A DNA stretch of 48,082 bases from Bacteroidota bacterium (GCA_018266685.1 JAFDZY010000043.1:1-48082), one strand, 5' to 3'; shown: positions 36,406 to 44,985, counted from the first letter of the stretch. The notes: generated by a model from the letters alone, not told the origin. Program-made: numbers and translations.

Positions 36406-37065
36406 ATGTCCACCCCCGTCCTTACGCTGCTTCTCGCCTGCTTGTCATTCGGCCCGGCCAATGCACAACGCACGTATTTGGATGATGGGCTGCAACCCAC
36501 TTCCAAAGGGAAGGCGGCTTATTACATGGAACAGGGAGGGGCCGATGCCAACGGAGGCTATGTGGCACAGATCTTTTCCATTGATGGCAAGCTGAAGGCC
36601 AATGGCCATTACGCCGATGCTGATTACCGCATTGCGGACGGCCATTTCATCTTCTATTTCCCTGACGGTAAGGTGGAGAGCGAAGGCAACTACGCAAACG
36701 GCCGCAAGGATGGCGTGTGGACCCGCAAGGACAAGTGGGGCAGGGACCTGGCAGAAAAGGTTTACGATCCAGCACCGCTTGAAAATGTGGTTTACACCTT
36801 GGCGGAATCAATGCCCCAATATCCCGGTGGCGAAAAGGCCATGGTGCGTTACCTGCGGGAAAAGGTGGGCAAGACCCACGGCGACGTGATGGCCAGTTTC
36901 ATCGTGGAGAAGGATGGACAACTGAGCAGCGTGGAAGTGGTGGGTGCGGATGACCCCAAGATCGCCGACCAGATTGCTTCGGCCATCAGCACGGCCCCCC
37001 GCTGGGCCGCCGGCCAGCAGGATGGCCAACCGGTGCGTGTACAGATGCGCGTGCCCCTGAAATAA
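36406..37065 (+). CDS. Secreted MORN-like / TonB C-terminal domain protein
   Basis: A 219-residue exported protein. The ATG at 36406 opens the signal peptide (MSTPVLTLLLACLSF... ANAQ); a GTG two codons upstream is possible. Residues about 45-105 carry YwqK/MORN-like repeats (LKANGHYADADYRIADGHF, GKVESEGNYANGRKDGVW). The end (about 125-219) resembles the TonB C-terminal or energy-transducer domain: MPQYPGGEKAMVRYL, ASFIVEKDGQLSSVEVVG, RWAAGQQDGQPVRVQM. Such proteins are common in Bacteroidota; a role in contacting TonB-dependent receptors is a family-based guess, since the transmembrane anchor of a true TonB is missing. It is convergent with secA across a short hairpin. Confidence 0.8.
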   Translation: MSTPVLTLLLACLSFGPANAQRTYLDDGLQPTSKGKAAYYMEQGGADANGGYVAQIFSIDGKLKANGHYADADYRIADGHFIFYFPDGKVESEGNYANGRKDGVWTRKDKWGRDLAEKVYDPAPLENVVYTLAESMPQYPGGEKAMVRYLREKVGKTHGDVMASFIVEKDGQLSSVEVVGADDPKIADQIASAISTAPRWAAGQQDGQPVRVQMRVPLK

Positions 37066-37094
37066 GAACCAACCGACATACACCGATAGCTGTG

Positions 37095-37112
37095 CGCCCC
37101 GGAAACGGGGCG
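37095..37112. terminator. GNRA-loop hairpin between the MORN protein and secA
   Basis: CGCCCCG and CGGGGCG form a seven-base stem closed by a GAAA loop. It lies between two convergent genes, 30 bases after one stop and 22 bases after the secA stop. Neither side has a full T run, so its efficiency is uncertain. Confidence 0.55.
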
Positions 37113-37133
37113 TTCGGCATTAGGGCCGTCCGG

Positions 37134-40100
37134 TTACGCCCCCGCCCCGTGGCAGTTCTTGTACTTCTTCCCGCTGCCGCAGGGACAGGGGTCGTTGCGG
37201 CCCACCTTTTTCTCCACGCGCACGGGCTGCGTGGGCTGCGGGCGGGGAGGGCCTGGTGGCGGTGGCATTTGCTGCGTGCCCGCAGGTGCCGCGCGTTGTG
37301 CGCGCTGCGGGGCTCCGGCTGAGGCCCCGGCGTATTCGGGCACTTCGGTGCGGCTGGTGCGCATCTGCTTTTCCTCACGGGTGGCACGGTGTTCCGGTGC
37401 TTGCTGCACGGCGGGATCGGCGGTGGGCAGCCCGGCACGCACCAGGAATTCCACCACTTGGCCGCTTACCCGGTCGATCATGGCATCGAACAACTTGAAG
37501 GATTCCAGCTTGTAGATCAACAGCGGGTCCTTTTGCTCAATGCTGGCGTTTTGCACATCGCGGCGCAAGTCATCCATTTCGCGCAGGTGTTCCTTCCACT
37601 CGTTGTCAATAATGGCCAGCGTGATGTACTTCTCAATGCTGTCCACCAGGTCATGGGCCTCGGTCTTGTAAGCCTTTTCAAGGTTGGTGACCACCTGCAT
37701 GGTCTTCACGCCGTTGCTGATGGGCACCACGATGTTTTCGTACTGCTTGCCCTGGTTGAGAAACACGTCGCTGATCACCGGCAGGGCCTGTGCCGCCAGT
37801 TGCTTTCCGCGGCGGTCGTAGTTTGTCAACGCGGCTTCGTACACCTTGTCGGCGATCTCGTCCACCTTGCCGTTCTTGAACGCTTCGGCATTCACCGGTG
37901 AGGAGATGAAGAGCTTGCGGAAGAGCTCCGTCTCAAAGCCCTCGAAGTCGCCTTCCGGCTGGTATTCCGCCGTGATGTTGGAGGCCACGTCGTGGAACAT
38001 GTTCAGTACGTCCAGCTTCAGGCGGTCGCCGAAGAGGGCGTTGCGGCGGCGCTTGTAGATCACCTGCCGCTGCTTGTTCATCACGTCGTCATACTCCAGC
38101 AGGCGTTTGCGGATGCCGAAGTTATTCTCCTCCACTTTCTTCTGGGCCCGCTCAATGCTGGCGGTGACCATGCTGTGCTGGATCACTTCGCCTTCCTTGA
38201 GGCCCATGCGGTCCATCAGCTTGGCGATGCGCTCGCTGCCGAACATGCGCATCAGGTCGTCTTCCAGGGAGATGTAGAACTGCGAGGATCCGGGGTCGCC
38301 TTGGCGGCCGGAACGCCCGCGCAACTGGCGATCCACGCGGCGGCTCTCATGTTTCTCCGTGCCTACGATGGCCAGGCCGCCGGCCTCTTTCACGCCTTCG
38401 CCCAGCTTGATGTCAGTGCCCCGGCCCGCCATGTTGGTGGCGATGGTCACCGTGCCGGCCTTGCCCGCGTGCGCCACGATGTCCGCTTCGCGCGCGTGCT
38501 GCTTGGCGTTCAGCACGTCGTGCTTGATGTTGCGCATCTTGAGCATCTTGGACATCAGCTCGCTCACTTCCACGTTGGTGGTGCCCACCAGCACGGGCCG
38601 CCCCGCCTCCTGCAGCTTTACCACCTCGTCGATCACCGCGTTGTATTTCTCCCGCTTGGTCTTGAAGACCATGTCCTCATTGTCCTTCCGCGCGATGGGG
38701 CGGTTGGTGGGAATGGTCATCACGTCCAGCTTGTAGATGTCCCAGAACTCTTGCGCCTCGGTGATGGCCGTGCCCGTCATGCCCGCCAGCTTGTGGTACA
38801 TGCGGAAGTAGTTCTGCAAGGTCACCGTGGCGTAGGTCTGCGTGGCAGCTTCCACCTTCACGCGCTCCTTGCTCTCAATGGCCTGGTGAAGCCCGTCGCT
38901 GTAGCGGCGTCCGTCCAGGATACGGCCTGTCTGCTCGTCCACAATCATCACCTTGCCGTCCATCACCACGTACTCCACGTCCTTCTCGTAGAGCGCGTAG
39001 GCGCGGATCAACTGGTTCACGGTGTGCACGCGCTCGCTCTTGATGCCGAAGTCGCGCAGCACCTCATCCTTCCGCTTGGCCTTTTCCTCCGGGCTTGCGT
39101 TGCTTTTTTCAATTTCTGCCACGTCGCTCCCTACGTCGGTAAGGATGAAGAACTTCGGGTCTTCCACATCGCCGCTGATCAGGTCCACGCCCTTTTCGGT
39201 GAGCTGGATGCTGTTCTGCTTTTCATCAATGGTGAAGTAGACCTCCTGGTCCACGAAGGGCATTTCCTTCTCCTGGTCCTGCAGGTAGCGGCTTTCAGTT
39301 TTTTGCAGCAGTGCGCGCACGCCAGCCTCGCTGAGGTATTTGATGAGCGCGCTGTTCTTCGGAAGCCCGCGGTGGCAGCGCAGCAACGCCAGCCCGGCTT
39401 TTTCGGTCTGTTCCTTGGAGGCGCCTTCCTTCAGCAGTTCCTTGGCCTCGGCCAGCAGCTTGGTGACCAGCTGCCGCTGGGCGTTGTACAACTTCTCCAC
39501 GCGCGGCTTGTATTCGTCAAACTGGTGGATCTCGCCCTTGGGCGTGGGGCCGCTGATGATCAGGGGCGTGCGCGCGTCGTCGATCAGCACGCTGTCCACT
39601 TCGTCAACAATGGCGTAGTGGTGCTTGCGCTGCACCAGGGCCGTGGTGTTGTGCGACATGTTGTCGCGGAGGTAGTCGAAACCGAATTCGTTGTTGGTGC
39701 CGAAGGTGATGTCGGCCAAATAGGCTTGCCGGCGTGCCGCGCCGTTGGGTTCGTGCTTGTCGATGCAGTCCACCCGCAGGCCGTGGAATTCGTACAACGG
39801 CCCCATCCATTCACTGTCTCGCTTGGCCAGATAGTCGTTCACTGTTACGATGTGCACCCCGCGCCCCGCCAACCCGTTCAGGTAGGTGGGCAGTGTGGCC
39901 ACAAGCGTTTTGCCCTCACCGGTGCTCATCTCGGCGATCTTGCCCTTGTGCAGCGCGGCACCGCCGATCAGCTGCACGTCGTAGTGCACCATATCCCAGG
40001 TGATGGGCGTGCCGGCGGCATCCCAGGTGTTGCTCCAGATCGCTTGGTCGCCTTCGATGCGCACGCTGTTGCGCTTTGCGGCAATTTCCCTGTCCAGGTC

Positions 40101-40502
40101 GGTTGCCGTAACCTTCACCTCTTTGTTTTCCGTGAACCGCCGCGCTGTTTCCTTCATCACGGCGAAGGCCTCGGGCAGCAGTTCCAGCAGGACTTCCTCA
40201 ATCTGCACCAGGGTTTTCTCCTCCAGCTTGTCAATCTCCTGGTAGCGCTTTTCGCGTTCACCGATGTCCATCCGCGGGTCATCATCGATCTCCTTGCGCA
40301 ACTGGTCCATGCGGGCCTGCTCGTCGGCGATCTTGGCGGCAATGCGTTCCCGGAACCCGTTGGATTTGGCGCGGAGCTCGTCGTTGCTGAGGTTGGCCAA
40401 CTTGGGGTATTCAGCCTTGATCTGCTCCACCAAGGGCTGCATTTCCTTGAGGTCGCGCGAGGCTTTGTCGCCGAAAACTTTCTTGATGATGGAACCGATC
40501 AT
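37134..40502 (-). CDS. secA: Preprotein translocase ATPase SecA
   Basis: A 1122-residue SecA, the motor that pushes signal-peptide proteins through SecYEG, needed for all the exported proteins in this window. Family features: start [20 protein letters not shown], Walker A in [55 protein letters not shown] and [17 protein letters not shown]. The C-terminus has the zinc-binding SEC-C motif [17 protein letters not shown]. The length exceeds E. coli SecA (901) owing to inserts, as is usual in Bacteroidota. The ATG at 40502 is the family start; the frame extends 32 codons further without similarity. Confidence 0.97.
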   Translation of the reverse strand: MIGSIIKKVFGDKASRDLKEMQPLVEQIKAEYPKLANLSNDELRAKSNGFRERIAAKIADEQARMDQLRKEIDDDPRMDIGEREKRYQEIDKLEEKTLVQIEEVLLELLPEAFAVMKETARRFTENKEVKVTATDLDREIAAKRNSVRIEGDQAIWSNTWDAAGTPITWDMVHYDVQLIGGAALHKGKIAEMSTGEGKTLVATLPTYLNGLAGRGVHIVTVNDYLAKRDSEWMGPLYEFHGLRVDCIDKHEPNGAARRQAYLADITFGTNNEFGFDYLRDNMSHNTTALVQRKHHYAIVDEVDSVLIDDARTPLIISGPTPKGEIHQFDEYKPRVEKLYNAQRQLVTKLLAEAKELLKEGASKEQTEKAGLALLRCHRGLPKNSALIKYLSEAGVRALLQKTESRYLQDQEKEMPFVDQEVYFTIDEKQNSIQLTEKGVDLISGDVEDPKFFILTDVGSDVAEIEKSNASPEEKAKRKDEVLRDFGIKSERVHTVNQLIRAYALYEKDVEYVVMDGKVMIVDEQTGRILDGRRYSDGLHQAIESKERVKVEAATQTYATVTLQNYFRMYHKLAGMTGTAITEAQEFWDIYKLDVMTIPTNRPIARKDNEDMVFKTKREKYNAVIDEVVKLQEAGRPVLVGTTNVEVSELMSKMLKMRNIKHDVLNAKQHAREADIVAHAGKAGTVTIATNMAGRGTDIKLGEGVKEAGGLAIVGTEKHESRRVDRQLRGRSGRQGDPGSSQFYISLEDDLMRMFGSERIAKLMDRMGLKEGEVIQHSMVTASIERAQKKVEENNFGIRKRLLEYDDVMNKQRQVIYKRRRNALFGDRLKLDVLNMFHDVASNITAEYQPEGDFEGFETELFRKLFISSPVNAEAFKNGKVDEIADKVYEAALTNYDRRGKQLAAQALPVISDVFLNQGKQYENIVVPISNGVKTMQVVTNLEKAYKTEAHDLVDSIEKYITLAIIDNEWKEHLREMDDLRRDVQNASIEQKDPLLIYKLESFKLFDAMIDRVSGQVVEFLVRAGLPTADPAVQQAPEHRATREEKQMRTSRTEVPEYAGASAGAPQRAQRAAPAGTQQMPPPPGPPRPQPTQPVRVEKKVGRNDPCPCGSGKKYKNCHGAGA

Positions 40503-40572
40503 GGCGGTGCGGGGGTCGGGATTGTGGCGGCAAGGCCAGGAAGATCCGTGACATGCCGCCGCTGAAAGGGTG

Positions 40573-40580
40573 CAAAGGTA
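40573..40580 (-). promoter_or_regulatory. Likely -7 element (TACCTTTG) of secA
   Basis: TACCTTTG on the minus strand is an exact TAnnTTTG match, 70 bases before the secA ATG. A TTGAC lies 15 bases further upstream, slightly closer than the usual 17-23 base spacer, so only the -7 box is called. Confidence 0.55.
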
Positions 40581-40652
40581 ACCGGCACGGGCCGTCAATC
40601 AGTGTGCCGCAACCGTGCTTATGCCGCATTGGCAGCCGGGCCCTGGCACATG

Positions 40653-40682
40653 AAAAAGCCCCGCCGCAGGGGCAGGGCTTTC
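40653..40682 (-). terminator. Rho-independent terminator of the DUF2795 gene
   Basis: On the minus strand AAGCCCTGCC pairs with GGCGGGGCTT (one G-T pair) and is followed by TTTTT. It lies about 19 bases after the stop at 40701. Confidence 0.85.
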
Positions 40683-40700
40683 AAAAGAGGGGGCGGAGGA

Positions 40701-40922
40701 TCAGTATTCGTCCTCGTTGAAGAAGAAATCCTCCTTGCTGGGGTAGTCCGGCCAAATGTCCTCGATGGTCTCGAAGATCTCCTCGTCGTCCTCAATGGCC
40801 TGCAAGTTTTCCACCACTTCCAACGGGGCGCCCGTGCGCATGGCAAAGTCGATCAGTTCATCCTTGGTTGCGGGCCAAGGTGCATCTTCCAGGTAGGAGG
40901 CAAGTTCGAGGGTCCAGTACAT
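40701..40922 (-). CDS. DUF2795 domain-containing small acidic protein
   Basis: A 73-residue, strongly acidic protein (net charge well below zero), reading MYWTLELASYLEDAPWPATK with ELIDFAMRTGAPLEVVENLQ and a C-terminus rich in D/E and F (KEDFFFNEDEY). The DUF2795 family has a small helical fold of unknown function, and the ATKDELIDFAMRTGAP segment is its recognisable core. Similar acidic one-domain forms are conserved in Bacteroidota. The gene has its own promoter-like element (TATATTTG, 40960-40967) and a terminator, so it is monocistronic. No partner or ligand can be inferred. Confidence 0.85.
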   Translation of the reverse strand: MYWTLELASYLEDAPWPATKDELIDFAMRTGAPLEVVENLQAIEDDEEIFETIEDIWPDYPSKEDFFFNEDEY

Positions 40923-40959
40923 GATTACCGACGTTAGGCGGTGTTTTGAAAATTGGCCG

Positions 40960-40967
40960 CAAATATA
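40960..40967 (-). promoter_or_regulatory. Likely -7 element (TATATTTG) of the DUF2795 gene
   Basis: An exact TAnnTTTG match on the minus strand, 37 bases before the ATG at 40922. Confidence 0.55.
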
Positions 40968-41051
40968 GCCGGATGGGAATAGCGCCGGACAGTGCCCCGA
41001 TGCAGTGCCGCAAAGGCCATGAACGCCGCGGCTGGCGCGGATTTGCGCGTT

Positions 41052-41603
41052 CTACCCCCTCGGTTTCCAGGGAATTTCAGCCACCTGGAGGCGCCAACCG
41101 GTCCATCGGGCCAGCATGAACAGGAGGTCGCTGAGGCGGTTCAGGTAGCGCACAATGATCTCCGGGACCGGTTCATCCGCCGCCAGCCGAATGGCCAAGC
41201 GCTCCGCCCTGCGGCAAACGGTGCGGCAGATGTGTGCCTGTGAAATGGCCGGATGTCCGCCGGGCAGGATGAAGTTGCGCATGGGCGGCAGGTCCTTGTC
41301 GAAGGCGTCCATGGCGGATTCCAGCGCGTCCACGTCGGTATCTTGCACGGCCGGCACTTTGAACCGTTCCACGGTTGCTGCATCGCCGGCGGAAAGCGTG
41401 GAGCCCAGGTCAAACAAATGGACCTGCACCCCGGTGAGCAGTTCCGCATTCTGCCCGTCCAACAAGTCGCGCAGCATGCCGATGTGGCTGTTCAGCTCGT
41501 CAATGGTGCCGTAGGTTTCAATGCGCAGGCTGTCCTTGGGCACGCGCTTGCCGTTGAGCAGCGAGGTTTGGCCTTTGTCGCCCGTGCGGGTGTAGATCTT
41601 CAT
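41052..41603 (-). CDS. Corrinoid (cobalamin) adenosyltransferase, PduO/CobA2 type
   Basis: A 183-residue cytoplasmic enzyme that transfers adenosyl from ATP to cob(I)alamin, giving adenosylcobalamin. The N-terminal ATP-binding motif YTRTGDKGQTSLL, YGTIDELNSHIGMLRD, and the C-terminal RRAERLAIRLAADEP followed by YLNRLSDLLFMLAR are the defining blocks of the PduO family; FILPGGHPAISQAHICRTV is also typical. No other cobalamin genes and no cobalamin riboswitch were seen nearby, so it may serve salvage. The start at MKIYTRTGDKG is the family start. Upstream, TACCTTCG lies five bases before the ATG. It is adjacent to, and read in the same direction as, the methyltransferase gene, which ends 17 bases upstream. 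Confidence 0.94.
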   Translation of the reverse strand: MKIYTRTGDKGQTSLLNGKRVPKDSLRIETYGTIDELNSHIGMLRDLLDGQNAELLTGVQVHLFDLGSTLSAGDAATVERFKVPAVQDTDVDALESAMDAFDKDLPPMRNFILPGGHPAISQAHICRTVCRRAERLAIRLAADEPVPEIIVRYLNRLSDLLFMLARWTGWRLQVAEIPWKPRG

Positions 41604-41608
41604 TGCCG

Positions 41609-41616
41609 CGAAGGTA
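41609..41616 (-). promoter_or_regulatory. Possible -7 element (TACCTTCG) immediately upstream of the adenosyltransferase
   Basis: TACCTTCG followed by CGGCA lies five bases before the ATG at 41603, inside the 17-base gap after the previous gene. If functional, the transcript would be leaderless. Confidence 0.4.
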
Positions 41617-41620
41617 GCCG

Positions 41621-42409
41621 TCAGTAGCGCAGCCGGAAATGCTCGCGCGCCTGTTCCTTCCGCAGGAAAACCAAGCCGAACTTGAACAGGTCCACGGTAA
41701 CCGATACGCGGGGATGTGCCTGCACTTCCAACCAAGCGGATTCCATGCCGGGGCTCCAATGGATGTCGTCCAGTATGAAAACGCTGCCGTTGTGCGCCTT
41801 GGAAAGGCATTGTCCAAAATAATCCAGCGTGGGTTGCTCGGCATGGTGCCCGTCGATAAATGCCAGGTCCAGCCGTTCCATGGATGCCAGGGCAACAGGC
41901 AGTTGTTCATTGAAGCTGCCGCAAAGGGCAGTGATGTTGGCTGGGCCGAGCTGTGTAAAATGCTGCTTGGCCATGGCATGGACCGCCGGTGCACCTTCAA
42001 TGGTGGTGACCCTTCCGGCTGCATTGCCGCGTGCCAAGTACAGTGTGGTCAGCCCCAAGCTGGTGCCCAGTTCAAGCATGTTTTCCGGCTTTGCCCACCG
42101 TACAATGCGGTGGAGCAATTCCGCTTGCCGGCGTGGCTTTAGCGCACTGCTCGCAATGTCCTTCACGCGGCGTTCCGCCCCGTTGTGGCGGTGGGACCCG
42201 GCACCGAAGTCTTCCACCGGAATGGTGCGCCCGTCGGTGAGCAAGGCTTTTCGAAGTGCTTCAATGTCGCGAAAGGATGGTGTTCCGGCCTGTTTGCGGA
42301 GCGCCTGCTCCACCAAGCCGAACACAAAGGGCGAATGCACGCTGTGCCGGTTGCCTGCAAAGCGCAGGTGGCGCAAGTATGCGCCCAGTTGATGCGTGCG
42401 GCCGCCCAT
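41621..42409 (-). CDS. Class I SAM-dependent methyltransferase (O-methyltransferase-like)
   Basis: A 262-residue probably cytoplasmic enzyme. The Rossmann motif I is MLELGTSLGLTTLYLARG near residue 112, followed by VTTIEGAPAVHAMAKQHF (motif II acidic position, Glu after the second strand), ANITALCGSFNEQLP and LAFIDGHHAEQP, the last being typical of the catechol/caffeoyl-CoA O-methyltransferase-like families. The N-terminal ~85 residues (SVHSPFVFGLVEQALRKQAG) are a helical extension common in Bacteroidota homologues. The substrate cannot be told from sequence. A TACCTTCG element lies six bases upstream of the ATG at 42409, as for the next gene. Confidence 0.87.
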   Translation of the reverse strand: MGGRTHQLGAYLRHLRFAGNRHSVHSPFVFGLVEQALRKQAGTPSFRDIEALRKALLTDGRTIPVEDFGAGSHRHNGAERRVKDIASSALKPRRQAELLHRIVRWAKPENMLELGTSLGLTTLYLARGNAAGRVTTIEGAPAVHAMAKQHFTQLGPANITALCGSFNEQLPVALASMERLDLAFIDGHHAEQPTLDYFGQCLSKAHNGSVFILDDIHWSPGMESAWLEVQAHPRVSVTVDLFKFGLVFLRKEQAREHFRLRY

Positions 42410-42415
42410 GCGCCG

Positions 42416-42423
42416 CGAAGGTA
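42416..42423 (-). promoter_or_regulatory. Possible -7 element (TACCTTCG) immediately upstream of the methyltransferase
   Basis: TACCTTCG followed by CGGCGC ends six bases before the ATG at 42409. The arrangement is the same as at 41609 and 24999. Confidence 0.4.
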
Positions 42424-42458
42424 TCCGCCAATGTGGGCCGCTTGCCCCAAATGCGGCT

Positions 42459-42620
42459 TCAGCCGATCACTACCGCGTTCGGGTAGCGCTGCTTCCACAT
42501 GTCCAGCGCTTTCTTGCTGGCAAGGGTGATCACCGTGCGTGCATCGAGGCGCACTTTGATGGCTTTAACGCCTTCACGTACAGGTTGGCTAAGGATCAGT
42601 TGACGCTTTTTGCGTGGCAT
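42459..42620 (-). CDS. Small basic conserved-looking protein (53 residues)
   Basis: An uninterrupted frame from ATG at 42620 to TGA at 42459 in an otherwise unexplained gap. It reads MPRKKRQLILSQPVREGVKA, continues IKVRLDARTVITLASKKALD and ends YPNAVVIG. It is strongly basic at the N-terminus (PRKKR) with a short beta-strand/helix-like pattern after it. Codon usage is as GC-rich at third positions as in its neighbours, and it lies on the same strand, 49 bases upstream of the methyltransferase. I do not recognise the family. A nucleic-acid-binding role is possible from its charge, but this is a guess. Confidence 0.65.
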   Translation of the reverse strand: MPRKKRQLILSQPVREGVKAIKVRLDARTVITLASKKALDMWKQRYPNAVVIG

Positions 42621-42773
42621 GTCGTTCAGTTCTTCAGGTTATTCAACTCCGTTTCCGTTCCCCTGCTTGCCGCAAGTCCCGCTCCAAGTGGGAACACCTT
42701 CTCAACGTGGCATTGCGCCGCATAGTTTGTCGGCCCTGGTCTGCTTAACATTCGTTAACCGCTCGGCCGTGGA

Positions 42774-43277
42774 TCAGGCCATTTGGCCGTCCAGCATGCC
42801 CATCAGGCGGTGGCGTGCCTGGTGGATCCGGCTTTTCACGGTGCCCACCGGTATGGACAAGCGGTCGGCGATCTCATGGTATTTGTAACCGTCGTTGTGC
42901 AGTTGGAAGGGTTTGCGGAATATCTCGTCCAAGCGGCCCAGTGCGCCTTGGATCTCATCCATCCGTACACGCGCTTCGGGCGTGGCGGGCGTTTCCACCA
43001 TGCTGGCCCGTTCGCGCACGCGCTCCACATGGTCCATCACGCGGTCCGTGCGCTTGTCCCTCCGGTGGCCGTTGATGAAGGTGTTCTTCATGATGGTGTA
43101 CACCCACGCCTTGAAGTTGGTGTTATCATGGAACTTGTCGCTGTAGGTGAGGGCGCGGAGCATGCTCTCCTGCATCAGGTCATGTGCATTGTCCCGGTCA
43201 TGCGTAAGGCTCAGGGCAAAGTAGAAGAGGGGTTGGCGGAGGTCCACAAGCTGTTGGTTGAATTCGAGCGTTGACAT
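42774..43277 (-). CDS. ECF-type RNA polymerase sigma factor
   Basis: A 167-residue group IV sigma factor. Region 2 is DRDNAHDLMQESMLRALTYS and FKAWVYTIMKNTFINGHRR, which recognise the -10 element and core polymerase; region 4 is DGYKYHEIADRLSIPVGTV followed by KSRIHQARHRLM, a helix-turn-helix for the -35 element. It starts with ATG at 43277 (MSTLEFNQQLVDL); a GTG seven codons upstream is less likely. No anti-sigma gene is adjacent (the next gene upstream is a membrane glycosyltransferase-like protein), so its control is not visible here. Many Bacteroidota encode such stand-alone ECF factors. Confidence 0.94.
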   Translation of the reverse strand: MSTLEFNQQLVDLRQPLFYFALSLTHDRDNAHDLMQESMLRALTYSDKFHDNTNFKAWVYTIMKNTFINGHRRDKRTDRVMDHVERVRERASMVETPATPEARVRMDEIQGALGRLDEIFRKPFQLHNDGYKYHEIADRLSIPVGTVKSRIHQARHRLMGMLDGQMA

Positions 43278-43359
43278 GGTTCTTTGGGATTTTGGCACGG
43301 GGAGCGCAAATGCCGTTCCCCCGTATTGCCTTCAACCTGTCCAACACTGCCAACAAGGC

Positions 43360-44556
43360 CTAAACCTTTGTGGGCCGGGCCTTTTCGGCGGGACTCCGCC
43401 ACCGGTGCCAGGCCAGGCAAGCTGTGGCCATCAGGAGAATATTCCCCATTCCGAGCACCCCGGACCACACGAGGGCGTTTTCCACACGGCTGCCCCACAG
43501 GTCCGTGCTGCGCGTGCCATAGAGCAGCATGGCCAACAGAAAACCGTACAGCACCGTACGGTCTTTCCGGATGAACAGCCATGCCAGGATGAACAGGATG
43601 AGCGGCAAGGCGAACATGAAGTGCTGCTGGTCGGTGATCACCAGGTTCGGTACTGCGGCCATGGCCAGCCACAGCTCGAACGCCGTGTCCATCTGTGCTT
43701 CCGCAGCCGTGCGTTCCCTGTGCAGGTTGCGGTATGCGAAACCTGCTAGTAGCAGGCCGGCGGCGGCAATGAAACCCGCATCCACCATGGTGTTGGTTGC
43801 CAGACCGAAAGGATGGCCCAAAATGGCGCCGATGCGGTCGGGGCTGGTCATCACTTCGGTGTGGTAGAGCATGGAATGCCCCCATTCGCGCAGCAGTTCC
43901 CACCATTTGGCGGGGCCTTCAATGGGCAAGGGCAGCAGCAGCCCGGCCACCATCGCCGCAGCCGCAGTGCGCAGCACCTTCCATTCCTTCCGGACCGCAA
44001 ACGGCACGAGCATGAGCAGCAGGTAAGGCTTGATCAGCCATACGATGCCCCAGGCAATGCCCGCCTGCACCGGCCTCCGCGAAAGGAATCGCTCCACGCC
44101 CAAGGCGGCCAACAAGATCAGGCCCATGTTGATGTTGCCCATGTGCAGCTCCCGCACCAGCAGCACCGCGATGCACAGCAGGCCAAGCGAGGCCCGGAGC
44201 ACCGGCCTGGGCAAGGCCGGGACCAGCAAGTTGAGCGAGCGTTCGAGCACCGCAAAACACGCCATGAGCAACAGTCCGATCACGGCCAAGTGCAGCAGGG
44301 CTGCCACCTGAAAGGGGAGGAAGGTGTACGGCTGGAAGAAGTACAGCACCACCGGGGCGTATTTGTACAGCCCGGTGTACTCGCCGAACACTTCGCCATA
44401 AATGGGCAGCCCATGCCGCATGTTGGCCGCGGCCATGTAGTACACCCGGAAGTCGTTCACCCAGAAACGGCCGTTCACGAGGTCCAGCACCACGCTGGCC
44501 AAAACAAGCAGCGTGGCGATGAGAAAGAAGGGTAGTAGACGCCGGAGCCAAGCCAT
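43360..44556 (-). CDS. GT87 (DUF2029) family membrane glycosyltransferase
   Basis: A 398-residue multi-pass membrane protein with about ten hydrophobic segments (LLPFFLIATLLVLASVVLDL at the start). The GT87 signature is in NDFRVYYMAAANMRHGLPIY, where the acidic NDF-R-Y-Y region follows the first membrane helix, and YKYAPVVLYFFQPYTFLPF. Mycobacterial members use polyprenyl-phosphate mannose or arabinose donors; the sugar here is unknown. RELHMGNINMGLIL and WLIKPYLLLM are further family-like blocks. It is divergent from the tRNA cluster and probably monocistronic. Confidence 0.87.
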   Translation of the reverse strand: MAWLRRLLPFFLIATLLVLASVVLDLVNGRFWVNDFRVYYMAAANMRHGLPIYGEVFGEYTGLYKYAPVVLYFFQPYTFLPFQVAALLHLAVIGLLLMACFAVLERSLNLLVPALPRPVLRASLGLLCIAVLLVRELHMGNINMGLILLAALGVERFLSRRPVQAGIAWGIVWLIKPYLLLMLVPFAVRKEWKVLRTAAAAMVAGLLLPLPIEGPAKWWELLREWGHSMLYHTEVMTSPDRIGAILGHPFGLATNTMVDAGFIAAAGLLLAGFAYRNLHRERTAAEAQMDTAFELWLAMAAVPNLVITDQQHFMFALPLILFILAWLFIRKDRTVLYGFLLAMLLYGTRSTDLWGSRVENALVWSGVLGMGNILLMATACLAWHRWRSPAEKARPTKV

Positions 44557-44636
44557 GCAGGGGGTAAAATTGGGTCGGAGCCGTCAATGTGTGGGCCGCA
44601 ATTCCACCCTTGTTCCGTCCGAGGGCCACTGCACAC

Positions 44637-44644
44637 TATATTCG
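44637..44644 (+). promoter_or_regulatory. Possible promoter of the tRNA-Val cluster (TATATTCG)
   Basis: TATATTCG lies 12 bases before the tRNA start, with a TTG at 44610-44612 separated by 24 bases, one base outside the reported TTG-N17-23-TAnnTTTG spacing. Confidence 0.5.
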
Positions 44645-44655
44645 CGCCCCGTTTC

Positions 44656-44730
44656 GGGAGCATAGCTCAGCTGGTTCAGAGCATCTGCCTTACAAGCAGA
44701 GGGTCACTGGTTCGAATCCGGTTGCTCCCA
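44656..44730 (+). tRNA. tRNA-Val (anticodon UAC)
   Basis: The 75-base sequence folds into a full cloverleaf: acceptor GGGAGCA/TGCTCCC, D arm GCTC...GAGC, anticodon stem TCTGC/GCAGA with loop CTTACAA (anticodon TAC), five-base variable loop, and T arm ACTGG-TTCGAAT-CCGGT. The discriminator is A; CCA is not encoded. UAC reads valine codons GUA and, by wobble, GUG. Confidence 0.96.
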
Positions 44731-44768
44731 CACAATTGCCCGCAAGTTGTGGGTTTTGACATCTTGAA

Positions 44769-44861
44769 GGGAGCATCGCTCAACTGGTTCAGAGCATCCC
44801 GCCTCCTTCGGCTCCGCTCAGGATGGCGGGAGGGTCACTGGTTCGAATCCGGTTGCTCCCA
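44769..44861 (+). pseudogene. tRNA-Val pseudogene with the anticodon arm replaced by a palindrome
   Basis: The acceptor stem, T arm and variable loop are identical to the upstream tRNA-Val(UAC), and the D arm differs at two positions. The anticodon arm, however, is replaced by a longer palindrome: TCCCGCC pairs with GGCGGGA and inner TCCT with AGGA, around TCGGCTCCGCTC. The resulting molecule has no anticodon loop and cannot decode. The inserted sequence resembles the short CCTTCGG-CTCCGCTCAGG-type repeats found between genes in some bacteria. Confidence 0.85.
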
Positions 44862-44898
44862 CTAAATTTGCCGCCCGAAAGGCGGGAATTGATTTCTT

Positions 44899-44973
44899 GG
44901 GATCTTAGCTCAGCTGGTTCAGAGCGCATGCTTCACACGCATGAGGTCACTGGTTCGAATCCAGTAGGTCCCA
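44899..44973 (+). tRNA. tRNA-Val (anticodon CAC)
   Basis: A 75-base cloverleaf: acceptor GGGATCT/AGGTCCC (one T-G pair), D arm GCTC...GAGC, anticodon stem CATGC/GCATG with loop TTCACAC (anticodon CAC), variable loop AGGTC, and T arm ACTGG-TTCGAAT-CCAGT. Discriminator A, no encoded CCA. It reads the valine codon GUG. Confidence 0.95.
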
Positions 44974-44985
44974 CTTCTTACAGCA

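Noticed and set aside
37992..40565. Long plus-strand open frame of 857 codons opposite secA
   Set aside because: It is antisense to a certain gene and shows only H/V/L/A-rich low-complexity translation, the usual product of GC-rich third positions on the opposite strand.
41604..41620. Cobalamin riboswitch for the adenosyltransferase
   Set aside because: The upstream gap is only 17 bases, far too short.
44656..44973. tRNA cluster as integration site of a genomic island
   Set aside because: No integrase, no attachment-site duplication with mobile genes; the broken tRNA is explained by a local palindrome.
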